This document shows positions 62,503 through 64,000 of a DNA stretch of 64,000 nucleotides, one piece after another. The number at the start of each line of letters is the position of its first letter. The first letter of the stretch is position 1. The DNA lies in the NCBI RefSeq assembly GCF_028206995.1, contig NZ_JAQLFL010000003.1, positions 1 to 64,000 on the forward strand. Direction: 5' to 3'. Both the position numbers and the translations under genes were made by a program. This DNA is from Collinsella aerofaciens (GTDB lineage: Bacteria > Actinomycetota > Coriobacteriia > Coriobacteriales > Coriobacteriaceae). The notes under the pieces are model-generated. The model saw only the letters and a list, made by a program, of their open reading frames with translations, was not told the DNA's origin and made no database searches.

Positions 62503-63384
62503 ATGCAAAACCTTTTAGAACTCAAAGGTATCTCACGCCGTGTGAGCGACCGTTTTTCGCTGCGTGATGTCACACTCGCTGTGGAGCCCGGCCAGATTGT
62601 CGGCTTTGTGGGTGCCAACGGCGCCGGCAAAACCACGACGATTCGAGCCGCGCTCGGGCTTATAAAGCTCGATGCCGGCGAGGTGCACCTGTTTGGGCAG
62701 CGCTGTGGCGCCGACGCGCCCGATGAAGCGCAGCGTTGTCTGCGCACTCGTGTCGGCCTCGTGCTGGACACATGCCCCTTCCCTTCCACACTCAAGGTGG
62801 CCGAAGTTGAGGCACTCGTAGGCCCGGCGTACCCCATGTGGAATCGCGAAACGTTCAGCGGACTCATCAACCGATTTGGCCTCGATCCCAAGGCAAAGGT
62901 CAAGGACCTCTCTCGCGGCATGGGCATGAAGTTGCAGCTTGCCTGTGCGCTCAGCCACAATGCCAAACTGCTCGTTTTGGACGAAGCCGCCGCAGGCCTC
63001 GATCCCATGGCACGCGAGGAACTGCTTGATGAGCTGCTTGCCTTTGTCGCTGACGGCCAGCACAGCGTGCTGCTCTCGAGCCATATTACGTCCGACCTCG
63101 ATCGCACCGCCGACCGCGTCATCTGCATCGACGCTGGCTCGATTATGTTTGACCTGCCGCGCGAGGATATTACCGACCGCGCTGGCATCGCCCACTGTAC
63201 CCAAGCACAGGCCGCCGAGCTTATGGCTTGCGTCGAAGGCGCCCGTGCCGCCCACCACGCCTATAGCGTGGACGTGCTCGTGCCCAACCGTCGCGAAACG
63301 CTCGAGGCCTTCCCCGAGATTCCCTGCGATCGGGCAACCATTGATGACTATCTGCGCCTCATGCTGAAAGGGGCTTCGAAATGA
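62503..63384 (+). CDS. ABC transporter ATP-binding protein (YtrB-like)
   Basis: 293 residues. Walker A GANGAGKTTTIR, signature LSRGMGMKLQLACALS, Walker B LLVLDEAAAGLDP, His switch LLSSHIT. It works with the permease encoded next, with ATGA overlap. The YtrA-controlled setting suggests export of peptides or response to cell-envelope stress. Confidence 0.9.
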   Translation: MQNLLELKGISRRVSDRFSLRDVTLAVEPGQIVGFVGANGAGKTTTIRAALGLIKLDAGEVHLFGQRCGADAPDEAQRCLRTRVGLVLDTCPFPSTLKVAEVEALVGPAYPMWNRETFSGLINRFGLDPKAKVKDLSRGMGMKLQLACALSHNAKLLVLDEAAAGLDPMAREELLDELLAFVADGQHSVLLSSHITSDLDRTADRVICIDAGSIMFDLPREDITDRAGIAHCTQAQAAELMACVEGARAAHHAYSVDVLVPNRRETLEAFPEIPCDRATIDDYLRLMLKGASK

Positions 63385-64000
63385 AACGCGCCTTTATGTC
63401 CGAGCTCGCCATCGTTCGCACGCTCGTCCCGAGCATCGCGGGCGTCGGCCTGTTCATATTCGTCGTGCTGACCCTCGCCAACGCATCGGATGGCGATTCC
63501 GGTATGAGCGCCGGCGCCTGCGCCGTCAGCGCCATGTCGCCCATCATGGCCATGAGCTCACTGGCAGGCTTCGACAATCAAAACGGATGGGAGCGCTATC
63601 GGGCAACGCTGCCCATCTCGCGCAAAGACATCATCTGCGCACGCTACCTGAGCATTGTCGCATTTTCGGCCGTCATGGCGTGCGCCGCCGCGCTTTTGAG
63701 CATCGTCGTCATCCCGCTCTTCAACAGCGCGGGCGTCCCTTCGACGGGGCAGGCTGTCTTTGAAATCACAATAGCCTCCGCCGCATCGATGCTCATCTCC
63801 CTCATGATGGTGTTTTTGGCACAGCCGCTGTTCTTTCGATTTGGACACATGGAGGCGCTGCGCCTATCCGTTGGCCTGTTTGCCCTGCTCGGATGCCTTG
63901 CCATGGCAATGCTGAGCTCCTCCAACCCCATTAGCAACTGGCTCATGTCGATTGCTGGGGCGAATCCCGATCCCGCCGTCCTTGGCTGTCTGTGTGCAGG
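63381..64000 (+). CDS. ABC-2 type permease, partial at window end
   Basis: At least 206 residues, cut by the end of the window. It starts MKRAFMSELAIVRTLVPSIA with a first membrane span, then PIMAMSSLAGFDNQNGWERYRATLP, typical of ABC-2 permeases that partner YtrB-like ATPases, and further spans (FSAVMACAAALLSIVVIPLF). Start codon overlaps the stop of the ATPase gene (ATGA). Confidence 0.85.
   Translation, partial: MKRAFMSELAIVRTLVPSIAGVGLFIFVVLTLANASDGDSGMSAGACAVSAMSPIMAMSSLAGFDNQNGWERYRATLPISRKDIICARYLSIVAFSAVMACAAALLSIVVIPLFNSAGVPSTGQAVFEITIASAASMLISLMMVFLAQPLFFRFGHMEALRLSVGLFALLGCLAMAMLSSSNPISNWLMSIAGANPDPAVLGCLCA

Overview
The window looks like a chromosomal stretch of a gut Coriobacteriia species, most likely Collinsella. 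It is GC-rich and densely packed on both strands. It carries a bile salt hydrolase, PdxST vitamin B6 synthesis with a MocR regulator, reverse rubrerythrin, a sortase-anchored surface protein and many LysR/EamA pairs. The genus is an inference from gene content. No rRNA, tRNA or CRISPR array was seen.

Layout. 0-9 kb: a Ski2-like helicase, a DUF2130 coiled-coil protein, a phosphoesterase, a HIRAN protein, a tiny toxin-like peptide, then aldehyde and alcohol dehydrogenases. 9-14.7 kb: reverse rubrerythrin, a nuclease-like gene bracketed by two 121-bp repeats, the MocR regulator and pdxST. 14.7-20 kb: a frameshifted IS110/IS1111-type element, an RGG-repeat protein, a peptide deformylase-like gene and a regulator-aminotransferase fusion, with two copies of a structured repeat. 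20-31.8 kb: a LysR/EamA pair, Kup potassium transporter, bile salt hydrolase, a second deformylase-like gene, a purine permease, a surface protein, an esterase and a uracil permease. 31.8-38 kb: a MetE-like methyltransferase with a LysR gene, a HAD hydrolase, a TPP riboswitch with thiM, a thiamine-binding protein and thiE, and a patatin. 38-43 kb: an EAL remnant, a GGDEF protein, a flavoprotein, an ArsC-like protein, a CobW-type GTPase and trmL. 43-50 kb: two Orc/Cdc6-like AAA ATPases around a UvrA paralogue, then a Tet(M)-like GTPase. 50-64 kb: mscL, RNA methyltransferases, MATE and EamA exporters, ung, a VUT transporter, prfC and a YtrA-type GntR/ABC operon that runs off the end.

The most unusual content is non-coding. 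(1) A 121-bp element with 16-bp terminal inverted repeats has stop codons in all three frames at its ends. Two adjacent genes terminate inside its end, and it brackets a nuclease-like gene. (2) A structured repeat of about 168 nt occurs twice, directly at the stop codons of minus-strand genes, with compensatory changes between copies. (3) A REP-like palindrome family shares a GTCCC core and comes in three matched pairs. (4) A 109-nt hairpin overlaps a stop codon. Coding oddities include two deformylase-like proteins each lacking a different catalytic residue, an alaA-type gene with an HTH fusion and a second internal start, and an AAA ATPase gene overlapping a uvrA-like gene.
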